Virus record (IMG/VR): IMGVR_UViG_3300007735_000454
Coordinates: 1-20,684 of that record
DNA: 20,684 bases
Source: a virus
Reading direction: 5' to 3' (one strand)
Shown here one piece after another: positions 1 through 6,373 of this stretch (the stretch's first letter is position 1; every line of letters begins with the position of its first letter). The notes beneath the pieces are model-generated. The model was not told the DNA's origin. It did no database searches and was given only the letters and a program-made list of their open reading frames with translations. Both the position numbers and the translations under genes were made by a program.

Positions 1-87
1 GAGACGGCCGCGAAGCGTTATTAGTTCGTTCCGATGCCGTTCGATTTGCTCGACCGTCAGCAGTATCATTTCTGTTTTATTAATCAT
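1..87 (-). CDS. Partial small ORF running off the window edge
   Basis: An ATG at 85-87 opens a frame that stays open for 29 codons to the window edge. The visible peptide begins MINKTEMILLTVEQIERHRN and looks helical and charged. I do not recognise it. There is no convincing Shine-Dalgarno sequence, and the ATG lies just after the terminator hairpin at 107-126, so it would need read-through or a promoter I cannot see. The sequence here is clearly more GC-rich than most of the window, as is the beginning of the neighbouring gene. Its reality depends on what follows outside the window. Confidence 0.4.
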   Translation of the reverse strand, partial: MINKTEMILLTVEQIERHRNELITLRGRL

Positions 88-106
88 GTTAATAAGATTT
101 TAATAA

Positions 107-126
107 TGGGGGAAATTAATCCCCCA
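107..126 (-). terminator. Probable intrinsic terminator after the basic 95-aa gene
   Basis: On the minus strand TGGGGG (126-121) pairs with CCCCCA (112-107) around an 8-base AT-only loop. An AT-rich tail with short T runs (TTATTAAAATCTTATT) follows. The stem is only 6 bp but nearly all G-C. It begins 5 bases after the TAA of the 95-aa gene, where a terminator for that one-gene unit is expected. The T tract is imperfect, so efficiency is uncertain. Confidence 0.6.
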
Positions 127-131
127 TATTA

Positions 132-419
132 TTAAGCCGCAATCAATTCGCCTTTTTCGTTCGGCTTCAAAACCTTTACAGCAGACGGCTTACGAATCGC
201 TTTCTTCACCGCAGCAGGACCCTGAAGTTTGGCCAGCTTGGCTTGAAGTTTCGCAATACGCTCCGCTTTACGGGCTTCGCGCTTTTCTTTCTTAGCTTTA
301 GCTTCAACAGCCTTTTGGTTTTTCAAAGCGGTCCGACGATTTACAATTTCAGCCTTGATAACTTTGACGAATTCACGCAGTTCCTTAATATTCATTTGCT
401 CAAGTGTTACGGTGGTCAT
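132..419 (-). CDS. Small highly basic Ala/Lys-rich protein, monocistronic
   Basis: A 95-aa protein. Residues 1-25 look like an amphipathic helix. Residues about 35-70 are a long run of A, K, R and E resembling a coiled coil or an H1-like nucleic-acid-binding tail. The C-terminal third is Lys/Pro-rich. A good ribosome site (AAGGA, 8 bases from the ATG) and a consensus promoter about 50 bases upstream support expression. A terminator follows directly, so the gene is its own transcription unit, unlike everything else here. The gene is more GC-rich than most neighbours. I do not recognise a family. A nucleic-acid-binding role is inference from composition only. Confidence 0.75.
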   Translation of the reverse strand: MTTVTLEQMNIKELREFVKVIKAEIVNRRTALKNQKAVEAKAKKEKREARKAERIAKLQAKLAKLQGPAAVKKAIRKPSAVKVLKPNEKGELIAA

Positions 420-472
420 AATATATTTCCTTTTTAATTAAAATTAAGAGTAAATTTCAAACTACAGGAGAC

Positions 473-520
473 ATTATACATTAATTATTGTATTTGTCAA
501 CCATTTTGTAAGTTATTGAT
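473..520 (-). promoter_or_regulatory. Early sigma70-type promoter P1 with shared upstream element
   Basis: On the minus strand: the shared 13-mer ATCAATAACTTAC (520-508), a 7-base gap, -35 TTGACA (500-495), a 16-bp spacer and -10 TATAAT (478-473). Both hexamers match consensus. Transcription should start near 466, giving a leader of about 47 bases before the ATG at 419. The 13-mer lies immediately downstream of the stop codon of the preceding gene (522-758). It recurs in the same position at two other promoters in this window. Confidence 0.88.
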
Positions 521-521
521 T

Positions 522-758
522 TTATTTACTTTTCAATCCTTTCCTTTTATTTTTATACCATTGATTGATAAATTTTTTCTTCCATTGAACAAATGTCATA
601 GAAAATACCAAATCAGGATTTTCCTTTTTTGCTTTTCTCCATGCATTATTCAATTTGGTAACGTTAAAATGAGATTTTTTTACTCCATGGGAAATATCGC
701 GTGAAATATCATTATCGCTATAAACTCCAGAACCTAATCCAAACTTTTGCTTTTTCAT
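522..758 (-). CDS. Hypothetical basic phage protein, 78 aa
   Basis: A 78-aa, Lys-rich soluble protein with a basic C-terminus (KNKRKGLKSK). The middle contains two Trp residues in helical context (NNAWRKAKKENPD, FVQWKKKF). I see no catalytic motif and do not recognise the family. Its ATG overlaps the stop of the phosphoesterase gene by 4 bases (ATGA), so translation is probably coupled. It is the last gene of the unit starting at promoter P2, and its stop abuts the conserved element of P1. Confidence 0.72.
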   Translation of the reverse strand: MKKQKFGLGSGVYSDNDISRDISHGVKKSHFNVTKLNNAWRKAKKENPDLVFSMTFVQWKKKFINQWYKNKRKGLKSK

Positions 759-1534
759 ATGTCAAGTGGTTTATATTTCATCGAATTTTCATATGGATAA
801 TATCCTCTAGGATTACAGATAACACGGCATTCCCCAATTTCATAATCAAATGGGTCATGGGTATGTCCGTGCGCCCAATACTTGATATTTGGATTATCAA
901 GAATAAATTCCGACAATTCACTATGAAAAGCACCATTTATCATTTTACCATTGTATTTCGCATGGCAGCTTTTAAACGATGGCGTATGATGCGTGATTAC
1001 AAAAATCTTTTTATCTTTATTTTGGTTCACAATCGTTTGAATGTAGTCCAAATCTTTTTTGTGCAATTCAACCGAATCCTCAGGCAGAAATCGTTTTTCA
1101 TTATACCGAATAATCGAAAAATCAGCCATATTTTGCTTCAGATTTTGTATTGTAAACCAATCGCCTTTATTACAATCAGTCCAAAGAGTAGCACCAACAA
1201 AAAGATAGTCACCATATTCAAAAGTATCACGATTTAAAACTTTTACATTTTTTGGCAATGTCTGCGGATAAATTTCAGTTATCGTTTCAATTTTGCCATT
1301 GTAAAATTCATGATTACCAAGAATATAAAGAACCTGTTTATATTTTGCAAGTTCGTTTTGAAAAAACTTTAGAAATCTATTTGTAGCTTCGCCTTCCAAT
1401 CGGGTCGAATGAAATTCACCAAGATACGTTCGGGCTTCAATCAAATCGCCCGCGATAATCAGCAAATCACCACCGGGCAATTTAAGGTCACCAAATTCAA
1501 GATGAAGGTCCGAAACTACTTGTATTTTATTCAT
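755..1534 (-). CDS. Calcineurin-like metallophosphoesterase
   Basis: A 259-aa protein with the full metallophosphoesterase motif set: D9-x-H11 (VSDLHLEF), GD at 29-30, GNHE at 73-76, a His pair in ITHH (182-183) and the terminal GHTH at 223-226 with an upstream AH. These residues bind two metal ions in the family, which hydrolyses phosphomonoesters or phosphodiesters. The substrate cannot be read from sequence. The C-terminal NPRGY motif also occurs in similar bacterial and phage proteins. Its start shares one base with the stop of the gene upstream (TAATG), so it is translated as part of the P2 unit. In an early-type region, a role in RNA, nucleotide or cyclic-nucleotide turnover is plausible inference. 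Confidence 0.93.
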   Translation of the reverse strand: MNKIQVVSDLHLEFGDLKLPGGDLLIIAGDLIEARTYLGEFHSTRLEGEATNRFLKFFQNELAKYKQVLYILGNHEFYNGKIETITEIYPQTLPKNVKVLNRDTFEYGDYLFVGATLWTDCNKGDWFTIQNLKQNMADFSIIRYNEKRFLPEDSVELHKKDLDYIQTIVNQNKDKKIFVITHHTPSFKSCHAKYNGKMINGAFHSELSEFILDNPNIKYWAHGHTHDPFDYEIGECRVICNPRGYYPYENSMKYKPLDI

Positions 1535-1938
1535 TATTCAATCGCATGTTCTTTAATAAATTTTACCATATACTCAGCATCGGAATCCCAATCAAAATTC
1601 CTAGATGCATTTTCTTCCGCTTCGGCTTGAGAATAACCACATTCAAGATATGTTTTACCAAAATCTTTCAACCGATTCTGATAATCTTCTGCTTTCAATT
1701 TACATGCATCACATGATTCTTGAAAATCATATGGGTGTTCGTCACATTCTCCATGATTATTATATCCAAATTCACGCTCAAATCCATCACAGTATGAACA
1801 TGAACCAAATGAACCCCATACCCAAAACGTTTCATTTTCATATTTTACTTTAGCCCACCAGTCACCTTGATAGGAACCAAATCGTTGAAATTCCAATACT
1901 TCAGCGCCAGCGGCTTCCAATGCCATTTTATAACTCAT
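1534..1938 (-). CDS. Cys-rich hypothetical phage protein
   Basis: A 134-aa soluble acidic protein. Residues about 14-45 are rich in aromatic residues (Gln/Trp/Phe/Gly). Then come Cys pairs (CSYC, CDAC) plus further Cys and His (GECDEHP), suggesting a zinc-stabilised domain. The C-terminal third is helical. I do not recognise a named family. It overlaps both neighbours: ATGA with the gene before it and TAATG with the phosphoesterase gene. A zinc-binding fold is inference from the Cys/His spacing. Confidence 0.75.
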   Translation of the reverse strand: MSYKMALEAAGAEVLEFQRFGSYQGDWWAKVKYENETFWVWGSFGSCSYCDGFEREFGYNNHGECDEHPYDFQESCDACKLKAEDYQNRLKDFGKTYLECGYSQAEAEENASRNFDWDSDAEYMVKFIKEHAIE

Positions 1939-2105
1939 TCATATTCTCCATAAAATTGGGAATCCAAATCATACGAATTCGCAGCATACATTTGCATATC
2001 ATATTCTGCAAACAATGTGTCCATAAATTGTTCGTATTGTTGTTCGGTCTCTACAAAAATTTCATCGACCGCGAGGTCATCAAGAATCTGATTTATTTTG
2101 TCCAT
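1935..2105 (-). CDS. Small acidic hypothetical protein, 56 aa
   Basis: I choose the ATG at 2105 (MDKINQILDD). It sits 2 bases after the stop of the preceding gene, with a GAG-type ribosome site in the overlap. An upstream ATG at 2153 would give 72 aa but overlap that gene by 44 bases. The product is very acidic and Tyr-rich (LFAEYDMQMYAANSYD), resembling the small acidic proteins common in phage early regions. Function unknown. The stop overlaps the next start (ATGA). Confidence 0.65.
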   Translation of the reverse strand: MDKINQILDDLAVDEIFVETEQQYEQFMDTLFAEYDMQMYAANSYDLDSQFYGEYE

Positions 2106-2109
2106 TATC

Positions 2110-2313
2110 TCACTCAATGTCGTTTTTGTCAAGAGCCCAGCCATCGACTTCAAGCCATGTTTCGGTATGATATGTTTTTGGTTCTCTATGATAAACTACC
2201 AATTTTTCATCAGATAGACCATAAGTATCGGAACAATCACTTACACTAAAACTGATACCCACATTGTATTTTTCCAACAGGGCTTTAAATTCTTTTAGAA
2301 ATTCTTGCTTCAT
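2110..2313 (-). CDS. Small hypothetical protein, first gene of unit P2
   Basis: I choose the ATG at 2313 (MKQEFLKEFK), preceded at 8 bases by GGAG. The longer reading from a TTG at 2352 would begin inside the promoter's -10 region and cannot be on that transcript. This leaves a 67-aa protein: an N-terminal helix, then a mixed segment with VVYHREPKTYHTETWLEVDGW. No recognised family. The leader is only about 23 bases. Confidence 0.7.
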   Translation of the reverse strand: MKQEFLKEFKALLEKYNVGISFSVSDCSDTYGLSDEKLVVYHREPKTYHTETWLEVDGWALDKNDIE

Positions 2314-2342
2314 CGAATTACTCCATTCATCATTATGGAACA

Positions 2343-2391
2343 ATTCTAACAAATAATAGCTTATTTGTCAATCAATTTGTAAGTTATTGAT
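2343..2391 (-). promoter_or_regulatory. Early sigma70-type promoter P2 with shared upstream element
   Basis: On the minus strand: 13-mer ATCAATAACTTAC (2391-2379), a 7-base gap, -35 TTGACA (2371-2366), a 17-bp spacer and -10 TAGAAT (2348-2343, one mismatch to consensus). The 13-mer overlaps the stop codon of the preceding gene (CAA TAA). It should drive the genes from 2313 down to 522. The identical layout at P1 and P3 argues against chance. Confidence 0.87.
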
Positions 2392-2626
2392 TTTGTTTAG
2401 GTTTTTCTGGGCGAACAAAATGAAATGCTTTATATGTAACATACAGAGGCCAAACCATACCGCTTAACATTCCAATCAGTATTCTATCTCCAGCAGTTAC
2501 ACGGACTTCCTGATAACCCATAAGATTACGAGTTTCTCCATCATAAAATTCAGCATTTGCGGCATAACCAAATGTCAAAACAGCCATAACAACATAAAAA
2601 ATAAAAATCTTATCAAAATTGTCCAT
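2384..2626 (-). CDS. Small inner-membrane protein, 80 aa
   Basis: I choose the second ATG, at 2626 (MDNFDKIFIF). It forms a TAATG overlap with the previous stop and has GGAG 8 bases upstream. The ATG at 2632 would be only 2 bases from that site. Two hydrophobic segments are visible, residues about 6-24 and 49-66 (LIGMLSGMVWPLYVTYKAF). They flank a polar loop with YDGETRNLMGYQEVRVTAGD. The C-terminus is charged. Probably a two-TM membrane protein. Family and role unknown. It is the last gene of the long P3 unit. Confidence 0.72.
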   Translation of the reverse strand: MDNFDKIFIFYVVMAVLTFGYAANAEFYDGETRNLMGYQEVRVTAGDRILIGMLSGMVWPLYVTYKAFHFVRPEKPKQNQ

Positions 2627-2973
2627 TACCATTTCTCCGCTTTGTCAAAATTCGTTAGAAAATCATCATAATCATGAATATCTGTTACTGTTGGTATTTC
2701 AATTGCATAATCTTCTGCATTTTGTTCTATCAAAGGTTTGTTATCTTGTTCTAATTTTTGATTTTTCTTGAAAGTTTTACCACGTAATTTTAAATGTGCA
2801 ATACCTTCGGGTGTATCATGATATTCGTTTGATACTTCGCGCATATTGTCACGCTGTCTTTGCGTTACACCACGTCCAGCATTACGACATGCACCAGAAC
2901 AATATGTCTTTTGATTGCGATGTTCTTTACCGCAAACGGGACATATTTTTTTACGATATACTGGACGGCCCAT
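2626..2973 (-). CDS. Zinc-finger-like hypothetical protein
   Basis: A 115-aa protein. The basic N-terminal third has a Cys4 pattern (CPVCGKEH then CSGAC), typical of a small zinc ribbon, followed by an Arg-rich stretch (RNAGRGVTQRQRDNMRE). The C-terminal half is acidic and probably disordered. The architecture suggests nucleic-acid or protein binding, but no enzymatic motif is visible. Its start lies inside the end of the upstream gene (23-base overlap), and no in-frame ATG follows soon. Confidence 0.72.
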   Translation of the reverse strand: MGRPVYRKKICPVCGKEHRNQKTYCSGACRNAGRGVTQRQRDNMREVSNEYHDTPEGIAHLKLRGKTFKKNQKLEQDNKPLIEQNAEDYAIEIPTVTDIHDYDDFLTNFDKAEKW

Positions 2974-3337
2974 CTTTTAATTTGTATCCTACAGATTCCA
3001 AACTCATGACGCAGGATATTAATTTTAAATTCTTGTTTTCTCTATTAATCAGACCATAATAATAATCATCAGAACCATGCACTAGACCAAAAAAGATATT
3101 CTCTTTACCATTTTCATCAATATAAATCTTATCTAAAAGATTCTCACATTCAGAAACAAGCAAACGCCAATTTCCTTTACAGATACATTCATCTTTTGGT
3201 TTTTCAATTCTCAAATCACAAGTGCAGGCATCATATTCCGGACAAGTTTCATCGATTGCCATAAAATCCCAATCGGGACAATAATGTTTCCACTCGCCTG
3301 TCAATTTATCGAATCGTTCTTTTTCAATATCTTTCAT
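2951..3337 (-). CDS. Cys-rich hypothetical phage protein, 128 aa
   Basis: A 128-aa soluble protein. Residues about 19-60 hold six Cys in an irregular pattern (HYCPDWD, CPEYDACTCD, CICKGNW), suggesting a metal-binding N-terminal domain. A later segment (FFGLVHGSDDYYYGLI) resembles a beta hairpin seen in other phage unknowns. No function recognised. The start overlaps the previous stop by ATGA and the end overlaps the next gene. Confidence 0.72.
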   Translation of the reverse strand: MKDIEKERFDKLTGEWKHYCPDWDFMAIDETCPEYDACTCDLRIEKPKDECICKGNWRLLVSECENLLDKIYIDENGKENIFFGLVHGSDDYYYGLINRENKNLKLISCVMSLESVGYKLKDGPSSIS

Positions 3338-3651
3338 TTTGAAATTTTTTCATGGTAATTTAAAATCTTCTGGGCCATAGAATAAACCCAAGGCTGACGA
3401 TGTGGCAAATGTGAACCAGTAGCACCAGTCCAATCACGAAATTCATAATCAAAAAAATCAATATTGCAATCTTTAGGATTTTTTGATTGCAATTGTTCTA
3501 ATTCATCTGCCCATTTTTGCCAGGTATCATCGCTAATAATTGTGGCATCCATTTCATAATAAAGGCACGAATGGACCAACATCTGGGCCCTACGCCGACG
3601 AATCAATTCTTGGCGTTTGGTCAGTTTTTTCTTTTCAATCTTTTTTTTCAT
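3334..3651 (-). CDS. LigA-related (DNA ligase Ia-domain-like) small protein
   Basis: A 105-aa protein. A basic N-terminus (KKLTKRQELIRRRRAQ) leads into HSCLYYEMDATIISDDTW and then KWADELEQLQSKNP. This resembles the N-terminal Ia region of NAD-dependent DNA ligase (LigA), where a YY...D..ISDxEYD helix pair contacts NMN. Here it stands alone, with no adenylation domain and no catalytic Lys motif. Phages carry such stand-alone LigA-related proteins. Their role is not established to my knowledge. The match is by eye and moderate. No ligase activity should be assumed. Confidence 0.68.
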   Translation of the reverse strand: MKKKIEKKKLTKRQELIRRRRAQMLVHSCLYYEMDATIISDDTWQKWADELEQLQSKNPKDCNIDFFDYEFRDWTGATGSHLPHRQPWVYSMAQKILNYHEKISK

Positions 3652-3659
3652 TGATATTG

Positions 3660-3899
3660 TTAGTGCAAAATCGAAGTATTTGAATTAAATTCAGGTGTTC
3701 TATTCAATATGTGTTTTAGTAATTGATTAAAAGATTCGGTGCATTCCATATAATCATTTACAACAACCAATCTCGACAAAACAATAGCAGTCAATTCGGT
3801 GACCTTAAAATGTTCATTGTTTATGGCCAAATTTGCAATGAATTCATCTGTTTCTTCAATCACTTTGCTAAACTTTTCCATATCAATTTCATTTTCCAT
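3660..3899 (-). CDS. Small helical hypothetical protein, 79 aa
   Basis: A 79-aa, mostly helical acidic protein with no Cys pairs, signal peptide or TM segment (KVIEETDEFIANLAINNEHF, then VLSRLVVVNDYM). A GAGAG ribosome site precedes the ATG. It overlaps the upstream gene by 11 bases and is 8 bases from the next. Family not recognised. Confidence 0.65.
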   Translation of the reverse strand: MENEIDMEKFSKVIEETDEFIANLAINNEHFKVTELTAIVLSRLVVVNDYMECTESFNQLLKHILNRTPEFNSNTSILH

Positions 3900-4089
3900 T
3901 TTTTTCTCTCAATAGATTTAATTCGATTTCAAGTTTTCTTGCAAATTTACTAGACACAAAACCCTCTCTATCTTTTCCGGGTCTTTGTGTTCGTAGATAA
4001 TCCGTTGACACGCGAGGAACTTCATAGTAAAAGAATCGTTCCTCTTTATCGGTCAATGGTGTGTTACTTTTCTGTGGTTTCTCCGCCAT
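3889..4089 (-). CDS. Small basic hypothetical protein, 66 aa
   Basis: A 66-aa charged protein. Residues 12-40 contain LTDKEERFFYYEVPRVSTDY and then RTQRPGKDREGF. The C-terminus is a Lys/Glu-rich helix. No known motif. The start lies within the end of the upstream gene (26-base overlap), which is common here and suggests coupled translation. Confidence 0.62.
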   Translation of the reverse strand: MAEKPQKSNTPLTDKEERFFYYEVPRVSTDYLRTQRPGKDREGFVSSKFARKLEIELNLLREKNGK

Positions 4090-4345
4090 TTGTTTCTTCT
4101 TTTGCTTTTACTTTTCCGCTAGAACCACCAGAATTAGCTTGAGCAGGTTTATGTCCAATTTGCCAGATAGCAGCGATTTCTTCACTACCCAATTCGAGTG
4201 GACGTTTCACAGGGTCAGCAGTTTCATATTCAATCCTGCGCCCTTCTTTTTTAAAATCATAAACATCAAAATCGTGAGTATAACCTGACTTATAAACAAT
4301 TCTTACAGTAAAAATATCACGTTTAATTTGTGTGTTTTGTGCCAT
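4064..4345 (-). CDS. Hypothetical protein with disordered tail, 93 aa
   Basis: A 93-aa protein. Residues 8-60 look beta-rich (FTVRIVYKSGYTHDFDVYDF), ending in ELGSEEIAAIWQIGHKP. This resembles small phage domains of unknown function. The last 25 residues are a Gly/Ser/Lys/Glu/Thr tail, probably disordered. A clear AAGGA site lies about 8 bases upstream of the ATG. I cannot name the family. Confidence 0.7.
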   Translation of the reverse strand: MAQNTQIKRDIFTVRIVYKSGYTHDFDVYDFKKEGRRIEYETADPVKRPLELGSEEIAAIWQIGHKPAQANSGGSSGKVKAKEETNGGETTEK

Positions 4346-4360
4346 TTTATATTTCCTTAA

Positions 4361-4741
4361 TTATGAAAATTCAGTCGTTGTAAAAGAATAGCCATCTTCA
4401 TCATCCCAATCTCTATCTGGATTAAAATATGGTCGAGGTGCTTTTTTGCCCTCACTATTATGTAGTAGATTTTTATGTCCATTTTCATTCACATAATTTG
4501 GACTTTTATATGTTTCAACCATATGAACAAATGCATCATAGTCCATAGGCTGACCATATTCATCCATGATAATTTCATTTTTGAGAAATTCTTTCCATGC
4601 TTTCCATGAAGTTAGTTTTGCCCACGGATAACCTTGAAATGAAAATGCCCATCCACCCGATGATTTGCCAATATGATATTCAGTATCATATCTATTGCAG
4701 CATTCACATAGATTTTTTGCAACGTAATAATTAGTTCCCAT
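4361..4741 (-). CDS. MGTNYY-family conserved phage protein
   Basis: A 126-aa protein beginning MGTNYYVAKNLCECCNRYD, with HIGKSSGGWAFSFQGYPW after it. I recognise this as a widespread phage and bacterial family of unknown function: an N-terminal MGTNYY, a Cys cluster that may bind zinc, then the HIGK(S)SxGWxF motif. The C-terminus is acidic and ends SFTTTEFS. It starts by TAATG overlap with the gene upstream. No activity can be assigned. Confidence 0.8.
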   Translation of the reverse strand: MGTNYYVAKNLCECCNRYDTEYHIGKSSGGWAFSFQGYPWAKLTSWKAWKEFLKNEIIMDEYGQPMDYDAFVHMVETYKSPNYVNENGHKNLLHNSEGKKAPRPYFNPDRDWDDEDGYSFTTTEFS

Positions 4742-5028
4742 TATTTAATTCCGAAATGTTCTTTCAATTCAAATACAGCATCTTCTTTTAGACGATATGC
4801 AGCAAACAATGCGGCATAGGCGTTGTTTTCTTGACCTGGCGCCGGGTTGCGACTAAACTGTTCCCAGTCATTACCTTGCTTGATTAACTGTTCACAACAT
4901 TCATGCACAATCAACTCGGCAAATTTTTCTATGTCAAAATGATATACATCACCACGCGACCTAGGTTGAATGACACCATGTTCTACCGTCGTGCATTGTT
5001 CAACCAAATTTTTGATTTTTTCGTTCAT
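4741..5028 (-). CDS. FAELIV-type phage protein, tandem paralog A
   Basis: A 95-aa protein with an N-terminal helix (MNEKIKNLVEQ), a core motif EKFAELIVHECCEQL and the C-terminal signature ELKEHFGIK. The same signature ends the next gene upstream (5028-5258), and the gene junctions are nearly identical, so the two look like a tandem duplication. The family is common in large phages and has no known function. Between core and tail is a 30-residue insert (SRNPAPGQENNAYAALF) missing in the partner. Confidence 0.78.
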   Translation of the reverse strand: MNEKIKNLVEQCTTVEHGVIQPRSRGDVYHFDIEKFAELIVHECCEQLIKQGNDWEQFSRNPAPGQENNAYAALFAAYRLKEDAVFELKEHFGIK

Positions 5029-5258
5029 TATTTAATCCCGAAATGTTCTTTTATATACCATCCAACACTAACATCAGATTCATATTCATTATATCCTTGT
5101 TCTTTCAATTCAGCAATTTTAACACAATCATGAACAATCAATTCAGTAAATTTTATAAAATCATCTTCAAGAAAAACATATTGCTTGCGACCTGTCATCA
5201 TTTTATTAATAACAAGACCATCGGATTGTTTGAGTAATTCTTCAATTCGTTTGTTCAT
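5028..5258 (-). CDS. FAELIV-type phage protein, tandem paralog B
   Basis: A 76-aa protein sharing with its neighbour the start MNxxIxxLxxQ, the core IKFTELIVHDC and the last eight residues KEHFGIK preceded by a Tyr/Trp segment. It lacks the central insert of paralog A. It starts by ATGA overlap and ends by TAATG overlap. Function unknown. Divergence outside the shared blocks is large, so the duplication is old or the copies evolve fast. Confidence 0.76.
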   Translation of the reverse strand: MNKRIEELLKQSDGLVINKMMTGRKQYVFLEDDFIKFTELIVHDCVKIAELKEQGYNEYESDVSVGWYIKEHFGIK

Positions 5259-5596
5259 TTAAATTTATCCAAAATAGTCTCAATGGGAACAATTTCCATT
5301 TTAACATCATGACCATTTTGTTTATATGCTTCACTGTATTGTTGAAAAATACCATGGGTCATCATGTTAGTCCGTTCAGTATCTTTATGGCAAACATAAG
5401 TGCTACCAGAATATCCATCAACATAATAGAAATTATCATCTTGTGAGATTTCGGTAATACCACTATTCAGTTTCCATGAATCGGCACCATTATATCCACC
5501 AAACCAACCAGCGAGAACCTTATACAATTCACCGTCGGGCACTTTATTACCCGAAAACTTCACAATAACCCAAACATCAGGTGTATATACACTCAT
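5255..5596 (-). CDS. Conserved phage protein with GWFGGY...SWKLNSGI motif
   Basis: A 113-aa soluble protein. An N-terminal beta-rich part (VWVIVKFSG, ELYKVLAGWFGGYNGADSW) is followed by KLNSGITEIS and YVDGYSGSTYVCHKD. This VLAGWxGGYxxxDSWxxNSGI pattern recurs in phages and is familiar to me as an unassigned family. No catalytic residues stand out. ATGA overlaps on both sides place it firmly within the P3 unit. Confidence 0.75.
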   Translation of the reverse strand: MSVYTPDVWVIVKFSGNKVPDGELYKVLAGWFGGYNGADSWKLNSGITEISQDDNFYYVDGYSGSTYVCHKDTERTNMMTHGIFQQYSEAYKQNGHDVKMEIVPIETILDKFK

Positions 5597-5823
5597 TCTA
5601 TTTCCTCTACCATAAATTCACAACCACAGGGGCAATCCAACAATTCGTCCAATGTTGAATTCTCGTTCAATGGCAAATCATAACCATATTGATTCAAATC
5701 AGTTTCATCACCTTCAAGACACAATGAACAAACGTGCGAATATAATTCATTTCGCACATCAATTTCCGTATCAAATTGTTTTTCCCAACCGGGCGATGAT
5801 AGTTTAATTAGTGTATATTTCAT
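5593..5823 (-). CDS. Small Cys-containing phage protein with CPCGCE motif
   Basis: I start at the ATG at 5823 (MKYTLIKLSS), which forms the usual ATGA overlap. The longer form from a TTG at 5835 is unnecessary. The 76-aa acidic product has LYSHVCSLCLEGDETD in the middle and ends LLDCPCGCEFMVEEIE. Two Cys pairs about 35 residues apart suggest a single zinc site. Phage proteins with this HxC...CGCE layout are common and uncharacterised. Confidence 0.72.
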   Translation of the reverse strand: MKYTLIKLSSPGWEKQFDTEIDVRNELYSHVCSLCLEGDETDLNQYGYDLPLNENSTLDELLDCPCGCEFMVEEIE

Positions 5824-6146
5824 TTTAATCCACAAGCCTTTAAATCAATTTCATCACTTAAAATAGGATACCAATATCTTTTATTACTTAATGAGGGTAT
5901 TTTTGAGAATCTTGGAATAATTGAATTATCAACATGACTATCATCAAATTCAAATTCTGGTGCCATCCATTTCTCAAATTCTCTTATTGTTCTATTTCCG
6001 TTTTGTTGCTTTAGTTTAACATTTGTGAAATGATAATATGCATTCTTAGGAACATAATAGAAAAACAACAGATATGCTCCACATGTATCCTTTTCTATTC
6101 TGTCATGTTGAAGTTTAAATGCATTTTTTAAATCATCTTGTGTCAC
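5820..6146 (-). CDS. Hypothetical protein with GTG start, 108 aa
   Basis: A 108-aa protein. The start codon is GTG at 6146, overlapping the previous stop as GTGA, which fits the 4-base overlaps on both sides. The N-terminal half has AYLLFFYYVPKNAYYHF, a hydrophobic beta-like stretch rather than a clear TM helix. The C-terminal half has EFEKWMAPEFEFDDSHVDNS and RYWYPILSDEIDL. I do not recognise it. Confidence 0.68.
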   Translation of the reverse strand: MTQDDLKNAFKLQHDRIEKDTCGAYLLFFYYVPKNAYYHFTNVKLKQQNGNRTIREFEKWMAPEFEFDDSHVDNSIIPRFSKIPSLSNKRYWYPILSDEIDLKACGLK

Positions 6147-6373
6147 TTAGGTTCCCACAGTTTACCTTTTGCACCACAAGGAGCAAAGAATGAAATTTTC
6201 TGACGTTCCTCACGACAATTTGAGCCATATGGCATTCCTTCATTGTTGTTAGCCAATGCCCAAGAATCGCTTGCAACAACCTTTGGATGGAAACAGCGAT
6301 TGTTCCATTCAGAACCCTTTTCCGGTTTAGAATGTTTACAGTCCATACATAGTGCTGGAAATGGTTTTTTCAT
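6143..6373 (-). CDS. Cys-rich zinc-binding-like phage protein
   Basis: A 76-aa protein. CMDCKHS at residues 9-15, then CFHP, a Cys in SNCREERQ, CG at 67-68 and a terminal GKLWEPK. The spacing of at least five Cys plus His is typical of a small phage family with zinc-ribbon character found in many enterobacterial and aquatic phages. Function unknown. ATGA coupling on the upstream side, GTGA on the downstream side. Confidence 0.75.
   Translation of the reverse strand: MKKPFPALCMDCKHSKPEKGSEWNNRCFHPKVVASDSWALANNNEGMPYGSNCREERQKISFFAPCGAKGKLWEPK

Noticed and set aside
701-1237. 178-aa plus-strand open frame
   Set aside because: It lies antisense to the phosphoesterase, whose motifs are complete. 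It has no ribosome site, and its composition (Ile/Phe/Lys) reflects reversed AT-rich coding sequence.
2314-2352. TTG start giving an 80-aa version of the first P2 gene
   Set aside because: The codon lies upstream of the -10 box of P2 and so outside the predicted transcript. The ATG at 2313 has a proper GGAG site.
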